Positions 1-12,006 of a stretch of DNA of 64,000 bases are shown here, in pieces. The DNA is taken from positions 62,503,415 to 62,567,414 of the forward strand of contig OX393578.1 of assembly GCA_947652605.1 (NCBI GenBank), read 5' to 3'. A program made the position numbers and the translations under genes. Numbering within the stretch: the first letter of the stretch is position 1; each line of letters starts with the position of its first letter. The stretch is from Elmis aenea (lineage: Eukaryota; Arthropoda; Insecta; Coleoptera; Elmidae). The notes under the pieces were generated by a model, which worked only from the letters and a program-made list of their open reading frames with translations, did no database searches and was not told where the DNA came from.

Positions 1-19
1 CTAAGGTGAATACTACATT

Positions 20-729
20 CTCCTCAAAGCGTCAAAGTTAGACTAAATGGGGTATACGAGGACTATTCTCCGTCTTATTCTGTGGTAAAAGATTGGTCTA
101 ACGGTTTCGAATGGGGCAATAATCTTTGGAAGATGATGCAAGAACAGGAAGGACTGAGAAGTTGGTGACGGACGACAAGATTGCCCTTGTTGAGGAACTC
201 GTATAAGCGATCGACGCTTGAAGGTGAAATAACTATCAAAAATGTCGGGGCTTTCAGATACAAGCATTCGCCGAATCCTCCACGATCGGTTAGGTATGAA
301 TAAAGTTAGTTAGGTCCCCAAACATCTCTCAGCAGTTCAGCGCCAGCGTCGTGTTAAATGTGCTCGATACTTTTTAGGGCTCTTGGAGGAAATCATGTGG
401 ACGCGTTGAACCCTATTGTTACAGAAGATGAAACCATAATTCTCTACCATGATCCTTCGTCCAAAAGAGAATCGATGGAATGGACGCGAAAAGAAGATCC
501 ACCGCCAAGAAAGTTCAGGGTCTGTCAGTCGACAAAAAAAGTGATAGCTACGATCTTTTGGGATTATGAGGGCACTCTTCTTATAGATTTTAAAGAACGC
601 AACACCACAGTCAACGGGGAATATTATGCAGCACTTCCGCACAAATTACGACAAAATATTCGGGAGAAAAGAAGTGGGAAACTGACCAGAGGCGTGCGTT
701 TACTGCATTTTTTACTTGAATATCGGTAA
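20..729 (+). pseudogene. mariner-family transposase relic
   Basis: Broken mariner transposase read across shifting frames. Around 45-130 the translation resembles the N-terminal helix-turn-helix region (DYSPSYSVVKDW). A second frame gives EDDARTGRTEKLVTDDKI, then SGLSDTSIRRILHDRLGMNK around 243-303. From 358 one open frame of 123 residues runs through the start of the catalytic domain: TEDETI (equivalent to the first catalytic Asp of the family's GDETW), KRESMEW, PPPRKF, ATIFWDYEGTLLIDF and GEYYAALPHKLRQ. It stops just where the family would have the second catalytic Asp (LLHDNARPH); here the text is RLLHFLLEYR. At least two frameshifts and the loss of the C-terminal half make it non-functional. 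No terminal inverted repeats are visible, and the left end may lie outside the window. The family call is firm; the subfamily is not resolved. Confidence 0.88.
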
Positions 730-759
730 TATAACAGACACTTCCTAGTCCTTTCGTAT

Positions 760-890
760 CTCTTTTTCTTGTCATGTTTTATTTACTGTTCTTAACAGCA
801 TGTTCCTTCCATCTGCACCCATATACTTAATCATTTCAGATAAAATACCATCATGTCCTGCCGTTTTTCAATCTTCCAATTTCCCATAAA
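760..890 (-). pseudogene. LINE reverse transcriptase fragment
   Basis: The reverse strand translates to AGHDGILSEMIKYMGADGRN followed by a stretch ending EKEIRKD. This is the conserved block just N-terminal of the reverse transcriptase fingers in many insect non-LTR elements (usual form: GxDGIxxEMxKxxG). Only about 45 residues remain. It abuts the mariner relic. The fragment at 11690-12006 carries the same block in the other orientation (IDGITPEMIKYIKELGNEAL). Confidence 0.6.
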
Positions 891-904
891 GATTACTAAA
901 ATAG

Positions 905-2640
905 CATATCCTGCCACCAGGAGACCGATTTGCTTCGGCAACTCTTTTTAATTTCATTTTTAACCAAAATAACATCAAAAATATTACTGTTTACAAGAAA
1001 ATGGCCAAGGATCTACCTAAATATTGTCATGAACTGTAAACTTTGAGCTAAAAACAACTTCAGTCGAAGACATTTCATCAACATCAAAATTAATTACTCC
1101 TTTTATCGCGGGATTCAAAAATAAACAATCTATTTATGAGAACGAAACGCGTGCCATACAAACGGCAATCCTATTTCTAATTAAGTCATTCGAAACATTT
1201 TTAACAGGAAATTAGTGTCGGATTTCTATCTGCAATGAGACAGACCTGCATATAACTCCGATGCATCGCAAAATTAAAACAGTCCCGTTAACAAAAAAAA
1301 AAAACTTCCACCAGGGTATAGTTTCCATGCAGCGATTGCGCGCAATCGATACAGTAATCAACATACCTTTGTTTCATTAATGTACGCGATATTGCGATAC
1401 ACAGTATTAAAACCGAAAATAATTACAGCAGTTTCGGTATCAGAAAAAAGTGCACAACTAAATGTAGCATCATTAATGAGAAAGTCAGCGTTGGAAGCGG
1501 GGAAAAAAATTCTACATACATCAGATTTAACGTAATTTAATTAACGTTGCCTTTTTTAGGAGTTTGAGTTGGTTGTGTCCCATTATTTTCTCTATAACTT
1601 CCTTAACAATCGAAAAAACCCACCGAAAATAGATCATAATGATGAACTTTTTTATTAAATCACACAATCATTGTAGGTACACTTGGACAATAAAAACATT
1701 TGATACAATATGCAGTTTTCGTTTAGATTCTTGCTTAAGTCGGAAAATGCCAAATTTTCCGAAATTATTTAGCATAAGACTTCAATATCACAAAGAATTC
1801 GAGAGCTGAACATTCAACTTACAGATCATTATTAATTTTATCAGCAAGTTTGTTAACAATTCTATTAAAGATAATTTCAGTTCACGACATATACAGCAAT
1901 GTTGTTCATCAACGTTTAAATAGTGAACAAACATTTCAACAACATGTATGTATTCAGAGTAACATAATATTGTGGTTTTCTGTAACAATGCAGAAGTCTA
2001 GTTGTGTACCTAGCAAAGTTTAATTAACCAACGACATGTTATGCCTTTATATAGACTTTCACGGTGGCAAAATGCTCTAATGATCCTTATACAATAAATT
2101 GTGGCCTTTAATGATTCTTAAAATATAATATTTTACATGTGTCACATTACATACTTCAACCGTGACATTTGTGTCTGTGGATGTGCTAACATCTCCTTAT
2201 TTTAAATAACAAAAGCTTAAGATTGATTTATAGTATCTGAAAAAATTAACTTAAAGAACAAGGAAACCGTAAATAAACTTTGAGATCATAATAAAGTTCA
2301 ACTGCTTCTGTATGATAAATTTATTATGTTACCTTATTATGCTATAAAAAAAGGCTAATGTATATATGTTAAAGAAAAAATACTGACATAAAAAGCTCTT
2401 GTCATGATCAAAGGTTTTTGTATGTCAAAAGATACATTACATAAATTAAATTTATGAAATTTATTTCCATAAATATTATTTATGAGAGAGTTTGATGGTG
2501 TTCACAAGCAAAATTGATATATTTTTGCAAGGACATATTTAAAAAACAAATTTTTTCAACGGAATTAAAAGTGAATTTGATCAACTTATTACAACTATTA
2601 TAAAACAAATCATAGTAAAGATGGAGGATGGAAGACAAAC
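905..2640. other. AT-rich intergenic, no gene seen
   Basis: Open frames here are short and resemble nothing I recognise. One perfect 16-bp palindrome, CGATTGCGCGCAATCG, lies at 1333-1348 in otherwise AT-rich DNA; its function is unknown. Confidence 0.5.
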
Positions 2641-2664
2641 GAAAAGAATATAGCTAGCCAAATC

Positions 2665-2890
2665 GACACAGAAAAGACAAAAAAAAAAGGAAGCCGAGGA
2701 AAGCATGGAACCAAGTGGTGCCTGAATGTCAGAAGGATAGAGGAATGACCTGGAGTGAGCGGATGAGGAAGGCAAGGAACAAGAGAGAGTTAACAGTGTT
2801 TACTCATGAAACTGGTTGATGTTTTGTAACGTACCTTAACACCACGGGTATATAAGGATATTATTAATAAACTAATAAAATAAAATAATA
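2665..2890 (+). pseudogene. LINE 3' terminus (C-terminal tail and 3' UTR)
   Basis: Translation from about 2690 reads KPRKAWNQVVPECQKDRGMT and then SERMRKARNKRELTVFTHET before a stop near 2820. This is the [GK]RPRKxW ... tail that ends the ORF2 of many insect non-LTR retrotransposons. It is followed by an AT-rich stretch ending in ATAAAAT-like repeats (about 2860-2890), consistent with a retrotransposon 3' end. Everything upstream (reverse transcriptase, endonuclease) is missing, as expected for a strongly 5'-truncated insertion. Confidence 0.6.
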
Positions 2891-2894
2891 ACTT

Positions 2895-4165
2895 ATTTTA
2901 CTGGAAACATTTTGTACCAAACTTATTCAGCACTTTCCCAATATTTTATCGACAGTAAAACATTTTTTCTTAAACTAGTAATGCTTTTCTAACTACGTCT
3001 TTGGCCTAAAGCTCACTGCCTACGATATTAATTTGAGTTACAACAGTTGAATAATTTATTGCTACAACGTTTTCCAATTTGTGTAACTGTTCTCTCTGTT
3101 TAAGCAGCTCTACAATTAGTATCCATTATTAAGCACTAATTTAAAATGCTGCGGACGAATTAGGTGGTTCTAATTAGTTTTCAATATTAAGCTGGTTTGG
3201 CACTTAACTAACACCAATTAATTGTTACCCATACAAGTGCAGCAGGAACAGTAAAACAGTCACAAATATTTCCCTGCACATTCCATTACACTTTTGCTTG
3301 CAATTAATTGTAAACATAATAACCCCTAGCTATTATTAAGTGTATAAATTGAGTTTAAAACACGTTGTATAGCAAAGTTCAGTTTGTACAATTAGCCTAT
3401 CGTAGCAACCATGCTAATACCTTAGCGACCATTTCGCAGCAGCCTAACAAAATACTTTTAAAATTCACTTATTAAATCGCAACTTTCTTGAGTTGTTTTT
3501 TTTTAAGTCAAAGTATGCACGCTTAATTTAAACTAACATTTAACTACTTATGTAATAAGTTCGATGTAGACGTGTAAATAAATAAAGAACGTATTTTTCA
3601 GTCTTGGCCGTTAGTCGACCCTAAATCTGTCAACAAGTAGAATGCATTACAGGAACGAAACCAGCTCCGATAACTCATTTTTACCGCAGCTTACACAAAT
3701 GTTGCACAAGTTTCTTACATTTGGCACCGGTACAAAAAAAATATCGTTGTTAAGACGGAAAATTATGATATATTAAGAAAAACAGCATAAAGCGAGACGT
3801 AAGTAATTATAAAAGTGACAGTGAGCACCGTCCGTTGTTTGGTATTACGGTGACATGGCAGGTGTACCTACCTACATTTAGATTTGTTTTAAAAATAACC
3901 GACGGGGATCGAGCGAGGCGCATTCCTACTGCAATTGAATACATAACAAGACGAGAGCTTATTAGCATCAGTGTAATTAGAAGTGATATTTTATGCAAGT
4001 ACTTCAGGCCGAATTATAAAATGATTCCTCAAACAGACGAAAAGCCGGTGGGATACAGGGTGTCAAAAAGCATCGCAGACGAAAAACGTTACAAAAGGAT
4101 TGATTCAGGGCTGCTGTGTCGCACCTACATTGTTTAAAACTGTTTAGGAGTCCTAGAGAATCGGA
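2895..4165. other. AT-rich intergenic, no gene supported
   Basis: A 100-codon open frame at 3835-4137 (+) has no recognisable motif and no flanking gene signals, so I do not call it a gene. Confidence 0.45.
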
Positions 4166-4169
4166 AGAA

Positions 4170-5275
4170 AAAGTGCAAACCTCTTTTTCTTCTTAATCGG
4201 TTCCTTTGTACCTTTTGGTGTCGAGGTATGCTATTTATTATTGACATAATTATTATTTTCAACGCAAAATTTTATAAATCGCCTTCCATTGTTATTTGGT
4301 GCTTCTTCTCCATATCATCCACTGTTTTTTGTAGTTGTTTATAAAATATATCCTTACCCTCATCTGCTGCATTCTCATTCGGGCCATACGCCACTACCAC
4401 CCCAATCAATTTTTTCTTTGAAATTTGTATTCCATCTTTTTATTTTTCACTCCATTGTTTTCTTACTACGCAGGCTACCCCAGCTTTAGCAAATTCTGTT
4501 TTTCTTTCTCCTCTATATATTAATATATGCCCTTTGTCGAGCTTTACTATTTCTTTCCTCTTTATTTTCGTTTCTGTTAATCCTAATATAACTAATTTTC
4601 TATTGTCGAATTCCTCTACTAGTTCTACTTCTTTCCCTTGTAAGCTTCTTGTATTCCATGTTCCTGTATTTACTATCCATTTTCATTGCTCATTGTCATT
4701 TATACTCCCCATGTTTCAGTTTGGGCTAATCAAGTGGGAATTCCAGATTACCACATCCTTAAACTTGCTGGTTAGTTTTTGAATTTGAGTGTTTATTTTG
4801 CCTTCTTGCCAATTTCTGTTCTACTCCATCCCATAAATTATGTAGTTGGTCATCGGTATATAGTTTTTTTATAGCCAATTCTTATTTTATGCCCCTGCAT
4901 CTTTTGCTATTTCTACAATTTTTCCTTGGATTTCACGTTCCATAACCGTAATGTCGATGTCTGTCTACAGTTTTCTTCCTTTCAGTTTGCTTTTGTTTTT
5001 TATTACTTATAACTTTTGCCTGCTGTTATCCAGTCTAGCTATAATAACCTGTTGTCTCAACCTTATATAAGTTTGTCATGTCAACCTTTATTCCAATCTC
5101 CTCCCCAATGAATTCCTGCACTACTTATTCAAGTTTCTCTTGCTCTATATTCATACCTTTAATTAATATGTTGTTTCTTTCCTTTTCTTGTACTTCCAAT
5201 CTATCTTCAAATCTTTAAATTCTCTTTTGCCCTGTTTCTCCTCTTCCCATTTTTCTTCTCTCTCTATAACCTATG
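4170..5275 (-). pseudogene. LINE ORF1 + AP-endonuclease remnant
   Basis: Read on the reverse strand from 5275 down, there are two LINE domains in order. First is an ORF1-like coiled-coil/RRM region (ERNNILIKGMNIEQEKLE, then DRLEVQEK-like charged text) between about 5270 and 4800. Next is the N-terminal part of an apurinic-type endonuclease between about 4690 and 4290, with WNTRSLQGKEVELVEEF, LVILGLTETK and VAYGPNENAADE. These match the NVR..L, ILGxxET and YGPN motifs of LINE endonucleases. Several in-frame stops are present. The fragment ends before the GDFN motif is complete (MEGDL then a stop). It lies head to head with the LINE fragment that starts at 5282. Confidence 0.75.
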
Positions 5276-5281
5276 GGATGT

Positions 5282-5980
5282 ATTTATCGGAGATGAAAAG
5301 ATATATTTTGCTGATGACCAAGTTTTGTTGGCGAATGATGAGGTAGTAATACGAAAGCTTTAAGAAGAATATGATAAGGGGGGCTTACCATGATTATATC
5401 CAAAAATAAATACCTGGTCATTGGAGAAACAGGACAAAATTTGCACCTGATGAACACAGAAATTAAAGACACAATTATGTGACAAACTATCAGATGACGG
5501 CCGTAAAGAACAAGAAATATGTAGCAGAATTGCAAAAGGTAACGTGACTAAACGTCAGCTGCATATTATACTCTGGAATAAGAGCATAACCAGGAACACA
5601 AAAATAAAAATGTTTAAATTCATTGTAAAAATTACTGCTATTTGTAGATCCAGGCTATGGATAATTTAAAAAAGGACCTTCGTAGATACAGGTGATGGTA
5701 ATAATCTATTGGGGAAGATGTTGTCGACTCACTAGGAATGAAATTGATATTGATATAATAGAAACCTTTAACGCCAATAGATTAAAATGGTATCGACATG
5801 CCCAGAGAATGGTTCAATCATGGTGGCCAAGTTAAAGTGGCATTCACCAAATCGCAGAAAAAAAGAAGAACATGGGAAAACGAGGAGGAAGAAGCAATGG
5901 AAAAAAAGGTCTCACAACAGATGACTGGGAGAACAGCAAGAAATGGAAACTAGACTGCAAAAAAAGATTATTCTTGTAGC
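5282..5980 (+). pseudogene. LINE reverse transcriptase thumb and C-terminus
   Basis: The fragment opens inside reverse transcriptase motif C: DEKIYFADDQVLLAND keeps the FADD catalytic signature. It continues through ISKNKYLVIGE (motif D/E region). After frame breaks it reaches IETFNANRLKWYRHAQRM (family form RLKWxGHxxRM) near 5760-5810 and RRTWENEEEEAM ... DDWENSKKWKLDCKK near 5865-5970, ending in a stop. There are many stops and shifts, so it is dead. Because the preceding fragment is the 5' half of a similar element in inverted orientation, the two could be a single 5'-inverted insertion (see findings). Confidence 0.7.
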
Positions 5981-5984
5981 AAAC

Positions 5985-7525
5985 TCGCATAACAATATTT
6001 CATCAATTAAAAATCAAAACTAACTACTATAGTTAGGCTTTCAAATCCAAATATTTTACTACCAACCCCTTCTTGACTTAAAGATTTAAAAACTTTCTCA
6101 TCAAAAGGATTTAAGTTATTGCATTACCAGAAAGATCTAATTTTGACAAAAAATTAACATAAAATTGCCAATCCAACCAACTTAAATACTTTTTTTTTTG
6201 AAAGAGCATCCAAATGTTTAAAGCATTTTCATTTTCTTGCCAATAGAAACAATGCACGGAGATTATTTTTACTACAAAATGCTATAATCAAGATGGTAAT
6301 GATCTTTGGGACGCCCTGTATACATTAGCAACACAACCGACAAAGTAATAACAGAACAATAAAGTATTATTGCAGCCCAATATGTTAGATTACTTTATAT
6401 TAATCAATGAAGTCTATAAAACTCCAAGACGATCTTCATACCAATAACTTCAAAATTGCTTGCATCATAGCTTTTCGCAAAAATAATTAGAGCCGTCAAA
6501 TAATTTACGACCAGAGCAGTTAATTAAACCCGAAAAAAAAAACAGAGAATAAGGATACGCTTAGTTATGGATAACATCTATAAATTTGTTACGGTTTTAA
6601 AGACTGAGCTTCAAAATTCATTTCATTTTCCAAATTTTCAGTTCCTCTTTCTGTATTTACTTTGCGAGATCAGCTAAAATAAATAGTGAGATAAAACAGC
6701 CGATATCTAATTACTATCATTAAATGTGTTTCACGGAACATCAAACGGATACAAATAAAATTGACTCCCGTTAACAGCAGTTGTGACGGTCGTTTGGTCT
6801 GCTATAAAATGTCTAAAATGTTATTATGAACAGGACACACAAAAACACGGAAACGCGACGCGAATCCAGAAAACCGGAAAGAAAATTACAAAAAACATGT
6901 TTAAAAGAGTTGAAGTATGATTAGAACCGAAAAAGCAGAATTACGACAGACATCTTCATGACAAAATTACGGGCATGCAGCTAATATAAGTTTTTAATGG
7001 AGGTTATAAAACACGAAAGTGCATTCAAATTTATCTTTCTTACACGAACTTAATTACGCCAACTTGAAATTTGTCTTTGTAGACGTATCAAAATTTAATA
7101 AGTACTAAACCGAAGCCAAGATGTAACTCAAGTATTTCTATTCAGCACGAACAAGCAATGAAATTTATCCTAATCAGGACATTCTATAAAAGAACCTACA
7201 ACTTAGCAAAGTTTTCGTTATACATAGAAGAGTTAACAGGGACTCCAACACGATGCCAGTCTTATTTATCCTATCAAACTTGTTAAATAGGTTCAATATT
7301 CATAATTTTTAGTGTTACACCCTAAGCTTTTCAACTACCGAAAACAACATTAAAAATAGCAAAGTATGCGCTGTATATTTCAGAATGACATACGCCAGTG
7401 CGTACATACATTTTTAAAATGTATGTCAACAATTATTTTCGTTGCAAAAAAATATCATGAATAAATTCTGGAACACCCAGATCATTTACAGCAGACAAAA
7501 TAAAACACTACCAACACTTTATCTC
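5985..7525. other. AT-rich intergenic, no gene seen
   Basis: I see no coding or RNA gene here. A GCCCTGTATACA motif at about 6314-6325 resembles the CACCCTGTA terminus that recurs in the window. Confidence 0.5.
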
Positions 7526-7529
7526 CAAT

Positions 7530-7925
7530 ATGAATTTACGATAGCGCCCAGGCCAAAAAAAAAGTATTCAAAACACGTCGTTTGATTAAAAAATCAAAGT
7601 AATCAAGAATTTTGTGGGACATAAATATTAAAAACTTAATAAAAAGTGTTTTATACGCTACCAGTTGGCCAAAAATTTTGCTAAAATTATTAAAAACACA
7701 TCGTTTGATTAAAAAAATCATAATATTAAGGAATGTCCTTCGATAAAAACTTTAAAAACTAATAAAAAGTATTTTGTATTCACCCAGTTGGCCCAAACTT
7801 TAGCCAAAATATTCAAAACACATCGTTTAATATAAAAATCAAAGCATTTGAAAATGTCAGACAACTCGAGTTTCAAAAACCCAATAAAAGTGTTTTATAT
7901 ACACAAAATTAGCCATAACAAATTA
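7530..7925. repeat. Degenerate 123-bp tandem repeat, about 3 units
   Basis: Three diverged units are anchored by AAAACAC[GA]TCGTTT[GA]AT at about 7571, 7694 and 7816, a spacing of 122-123 bp. Each unit also has AATAAAA[GA]TGTTTTATA-like and AGTTGGCC-like blocks in the same order. AT-rich, with no coding content. Confidence 0.7.
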
Positions 7926-7929
7926 TGTA

Positions 7930-8933
7930 ATTAAAATTATTTTTAAAACGTCACGCAAATCGATAAATTATAAACTATTTCGCGTTTGGCAAGTCTAAAA
8001 ATTACAGCTGATTACTTTATTTATAAGTTAGTGATCATTTCAACAAACTTCTGGCACTCTTTCAACATATTTTTGTTGATTGGAGATACATTTTCCGGTA
8101 CCATTCGTCGCTAACAATGTTTTGGTATCAATTCCCGAGATGTGTTCTGTCAACAGCTAATAAAACTTTTTTGGGAGGAAAGCCATTTCTGAAGCGAAAT
8201 TTTAGGCCTAAATTTTGCTTGACATGTGCTGAGATCCGTTAGCTTCAAACCAACCGAGTAATTACCTGTCGTTTCTTTACAAAAACAATTCGAATACAAC
8301 TTTCAAGACGGTTTGCTTCGAAAATAATCGAGTAAATCTAAAATTGTTTACGTTAAAATGAAGGCCAAGGACTTTGATACTTTAATTTTATCTAAGTTTT
8401 CAAATTCCGCACGTACTAGATCGCTTGGATTTATGTAAAGCTGTAAAAAATTCGAATCCATCCCGCAAATAGCTGTTTTTTAACCGAAGTTTATCATGGA
8501 CGGCTTCGATCAAATACCAAGTAATTTGTTTGACGTGTAATAAAAGTTTTACTGTATTTATCCCGGCGCGTAGCTAAATATTCCTAAGCGCGCTCGTTGG
8601 GAGATATTTGGCAGTTCTGATTCAAAAACGCCGCGCCGTTCTGTTTTATGATGCCTGAAACTTTTGGACAAATAAACAGAGCTGCACAGTTGCAGAAAAT
8701 TTGCTTTGGTAGCCCAATTTATTTTTCGGTCAAATACATTCCAAGAACTGAAGCTACAAAAACATATTTGTGTTGAATCGGATCTAAGAAGGTCTGTTTT
8801 GTAAAGCGTGTGTTACTAATAACGTAATCAAAACATTTGAGATAGACCAACATCACAATTTCTTGGACAATGTGTAACTCAGTAAGTTGCTAAAAAAATC
8901 AGGTCACACACCGGTTGCTTTAAGTAAAAAGCT
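7930..8933. other. AT-rich intergenic, no gene seen
   Basis: No open frame of note. The stretch ends at the target duplication of the hAT element that follows. Confidence 0.5.
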
Positions 8934-8941
8934 CTTACGAA

Positions 8942-10373
8942 CAGGGATGGAAAACGTAACGTAACGATACCCGATAACGTTATAATAACGATTCAACTAT
9001 AATTTTTTATACAATAACGTAACGATATTTTTATAACGTTATATAACGTTATAATAACCGATAACGTTTCGTTAACAGTTATTTTGTATCGTTATTCTCT
9101 ATAAATTAAATTTTTATATGGCGATCTTTTTATTTTCAGAAGATATAATATTTTGTTTGTATTTTAGAAATTAAAATGAAAATAAAATATCTCAACCTCA
9201 ACGTAATTTTGTAGGTACTACTTTTTAAATTTACATTTACAGATCCCAAAAGAAATTTCAGAGTTACAAATAAAAATTATTTTTATACAGAATGTTTCTT
9301 AAATAATGCGAAAAAAATCGGGAGGTGATACTTAGTCGAAAATGAAGAGGGGTCTTTCATATATTTTTTTTCTTTAGGGTCTCCTTTCGGAGTTACACCC
9401 CCCTAAAGGGGATCGGTAAAATTGGGTTTTTATTTTATTTCCCAAATTTGGATAAATGTGGGAGATTTATACTTATAAAAAGGTTTCCCATAGTAATATT
9501 TTTAATCATCTACCACCTTCACAGGGGGCTGAAAACTGCGACCCCTGTTGGTTTTTTTATCAAGACTTTTTGGTGGGTTGAAATCTAGCAATTTTAAATT
9601 TTCTTTAAAAACTTGATTTATTTAGAAGTTTTTTTTTTCTTCTTTAACTACAGTTTTTGAGTAAATTATATGAATGAACATGAACCATCAAATATTCCAA
9701 TATAAAACGATATTGAATAGAAGTGACGGGTGTAGTTCATTTTTACGTTTACGCGGCGACAACGCTAAAACGCCCGTCATTTCTACCCAATATGATCATA
9801 AACATCATATTCACTCATTTAATTTTTTTACTGAAAACTGTAAGATTTACGAGAAAAACTAAAGAACAAAAAAAGGTTCTAAATAAATGAAACTAACAAA
9901 AAATTTGTTTTGCAAAATTTCAACTCACCAAAAAGTTCTGATTAAAAAACCAACAGGGGTCGCACTTATCAGCCCCCTATGAAGGTGGAAGATGATTGAA
10001 AATAATGCTATGGGAAACCTTTTAATAAGTATAAAACATCTACCAATTCTCCTACATTTATCTAAATTTGAGAAATAAAATAAAAACCTAATTTTATCGC
10101 TCCCCTTTAGGGGGGTGTAACTCCGAAAGGAGACGTCTAAGAAAAAATTGTTATATAAAAGACCCCACTTTATTTTTAATAAGGAATCACCTTCCGGATT
10201 TTTTCGCATTATTTAAGAAACACCCTGTATATCATAATTTATGTAACGTTATATAACGTTATATAACATAACAATTCATTTTTTTAACGTTATTTATAAC
10301 GTTATGTAACGAAAACAAATAATAAATAACGTTATACAATAACGTAACGATTTAAAACGTTATTCCATCCCTG
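8942..10373. mobile_element. Non-autonomous hAT element 1, perfect 8-bp TSD
   Basis: The element starts CAGGGATGGAAAACGTAACG and ends ...AACGTTATTCCATCCCTG, giving inverted ends CAGGGATGGAA. It is flanked by a perfect direct repeat CTTACGAA (8934-8941 and 10374-10381), the 8-bp duplication typical of hAT and fitting the nTnnnnAn preference. About 150 bp inside each end is packed with the self-complementary motif ATAACGTTAT and CGTAACG. No transposase is present. A separate foldback element (9287-10228) occupies most of its interior; without that insertion the hAT would be about 490 bp. Confidence 0.93.
9287..10228. mobile_element. Foldback element nested in hAT 1
   Basis: Long inverted arms: roughly 9287-9660 and 9905-10228 are reverse complements at visibly high identity. 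Landmarks are ACAGNNTGTTTCTTAAATAA at the tips, CACCCCCCTAAAGGGG and the GTGCGACCCCTGTTGGTTTT-like block. The flanking bases suggest termini TACAGGGTG/CACCCTGTA with a TA duplication. The loop contains its own imperfect 23-bp inverted repeat (about 9710-9732 and 9770-9792). No transposase. A single-arm copy lies at 16448-16870. Confidence 0.8.
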
Positions 10374-10381
10374 CTTACGAA

Positions 10382-11685
10382 TGATCCTCAACACCAAACC
10401 AATTAAAATGTGTCTTCATTCACGACGCATTTGGCAAAACAATTTTTTTTAGTACCTTGAAGTCATTTTCGATTTATCTGCTTCTAAATAGACACAAATA
10501 ACACACAGGCAACATTTTAAAAACATTCCAACAACAAATATCATCCTATCTCAACCATTACAACCTGTTAAAGTTGCAGTAAAAACAATTTGATGCCATA
10601 ATGCTAATTTATTTCGATCAAATGTTACATAAAAATGCCAGCTAAACGTTTTACGATTTCTTCACAGATTAAAATTGATAATTATAGTTTATTCAATATA
10701 ATACCAGACTACTGCAACTAGATATAGAAATAATACAGTGACTGTAGTGAAAAAATGTGGAAACTGAACCTTTGTTTGTATTTTTTAGCTCGCCTGTAAA
10801 AAATAAAAAGTCGGCAGAATTCTTGAGGTGTTGTTAGCAAGCTTGCTCCCTTTCAGTTGGCTTTGCTTTTTTCACCGGGATTATGCGTGGAATCCAAGAT
10901 CGATGTACATATATTATGGAATTGTACAATCCTGTCAGATCTACGCTCGAATATATCCCACATTTTTTCCGTTCATATCTAGGCAGTAACTTGGAGCAAA
11001 CGAAAACATGGACAGTTCATAAAGATTTGCGTTTTCCATAGGCTAGGCCGGAAACTATTTCTTACCGCGTACAATTAGCAAATATCCAAGTATCAGAAAT
11101 ATCCTGAAAAATGTATAGAACGGAATTTTCACCATTATAGCTTTCCTTTCGTATTTAATCATCGTATGCTTAACAGTTTCCCAAAGTCTCTTGTTTTCAT
11201 TATGAATTATTCACCCTGTATACACACTGCCAGGCTTTAATAACATTGTGATCTTTCTCTAGTAGAATATTTTGCGAATAAATCAGTTATTTAGACAAGT
11301 GGAACTGATTAAATTACCTTACTCTGTGCACTGCATAACGAAGCAGTTTTTTGTAAGCAAGAAACTACAGAGTATGTGATAATAGACAGTTTGAAATTCA
11401 TAAAATGACTTTATTATTTCGTGGAATGATGTTTTCGTGATCCTAGTTTTTAATGAAAGTTGAAGTTATGACATTGCTAGACGAGTTAGGAAAGTCGAGA
11501 AATTTTGTGACGCTTCAATAGTCAGGGTAGGTCAGTTTTTATAATAAAAATTCATGTCAAATTCAAACGGTAATATTGCACATCTGCTCGCAGGTATTAA
11601 GGTTGTGTGATACTTTGGATTTGTTGTGAAGGAACTGGAGTTTGATTTTTTGTTTGCTAGTATTATGGTTTATAAAGTTGTTCTA
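10382..11685. other. AT-rich intergenic, no gene seen
   Basis: No supported gene. A CACCCTGTA motif at 11212-11220 matches the termini of the foldback family but has no visible partner. Confidence 0.45.
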
Positions 11686-11689
11686 CGGC

Positions 11690-12006
11690 ACCCTAAAGCA
11701 ACTAAGAAAATAAAACATAGAAATGGGAGCATTATTACGGAAGAGGTTAAAATAATGGAAAGATGGAGACAATACTTTAAAGAACTAGCGAAGACAAAGG
11801 AAATATACGCAAGAGACGAAGTAACAAATGCAAAATGCTACAGAGTTTATCAAGAGATAACAAAGATTAGAATGAATAGATTAGAAAAAGCAACAGCAAA
11901 ATTAAAGACGGGAAAATCCGCATTTATAGATGGTATTACACCAGAAATGATTAAATACATAAAAGAATTAGGAAACGAAGCACTAAGGGCACTATTAAAC
12001 TACTAG
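11690..12006 (+). pseudogene. LINE fragment upstream of reverse transcriptase
   Basis: An open frame (start codon at 11626) becomes LINE-like from about 11690: NGSIITEEVKIMERWRQYF, then LKTGKSAFIDGITPEMIKY and ELGNEALRAL, ending in a stop at 12006. These are the linker between endonuclease and reverse transcriptase and the conserved DGIxPEMIK block of RTE/CR1-like elements. The catalytic palm is absent, so the piece is a truncated relic. The first 20 or so residues of the open frame look unrelated and probably come from flanking DNA. Confidence 0.7.

Noticed and set aside
4289..4782. Forward frames rich in Phe/Ser/Leu
   Set aside because: Shadows of the reverse-strand LINE endonuclease and ORF1.
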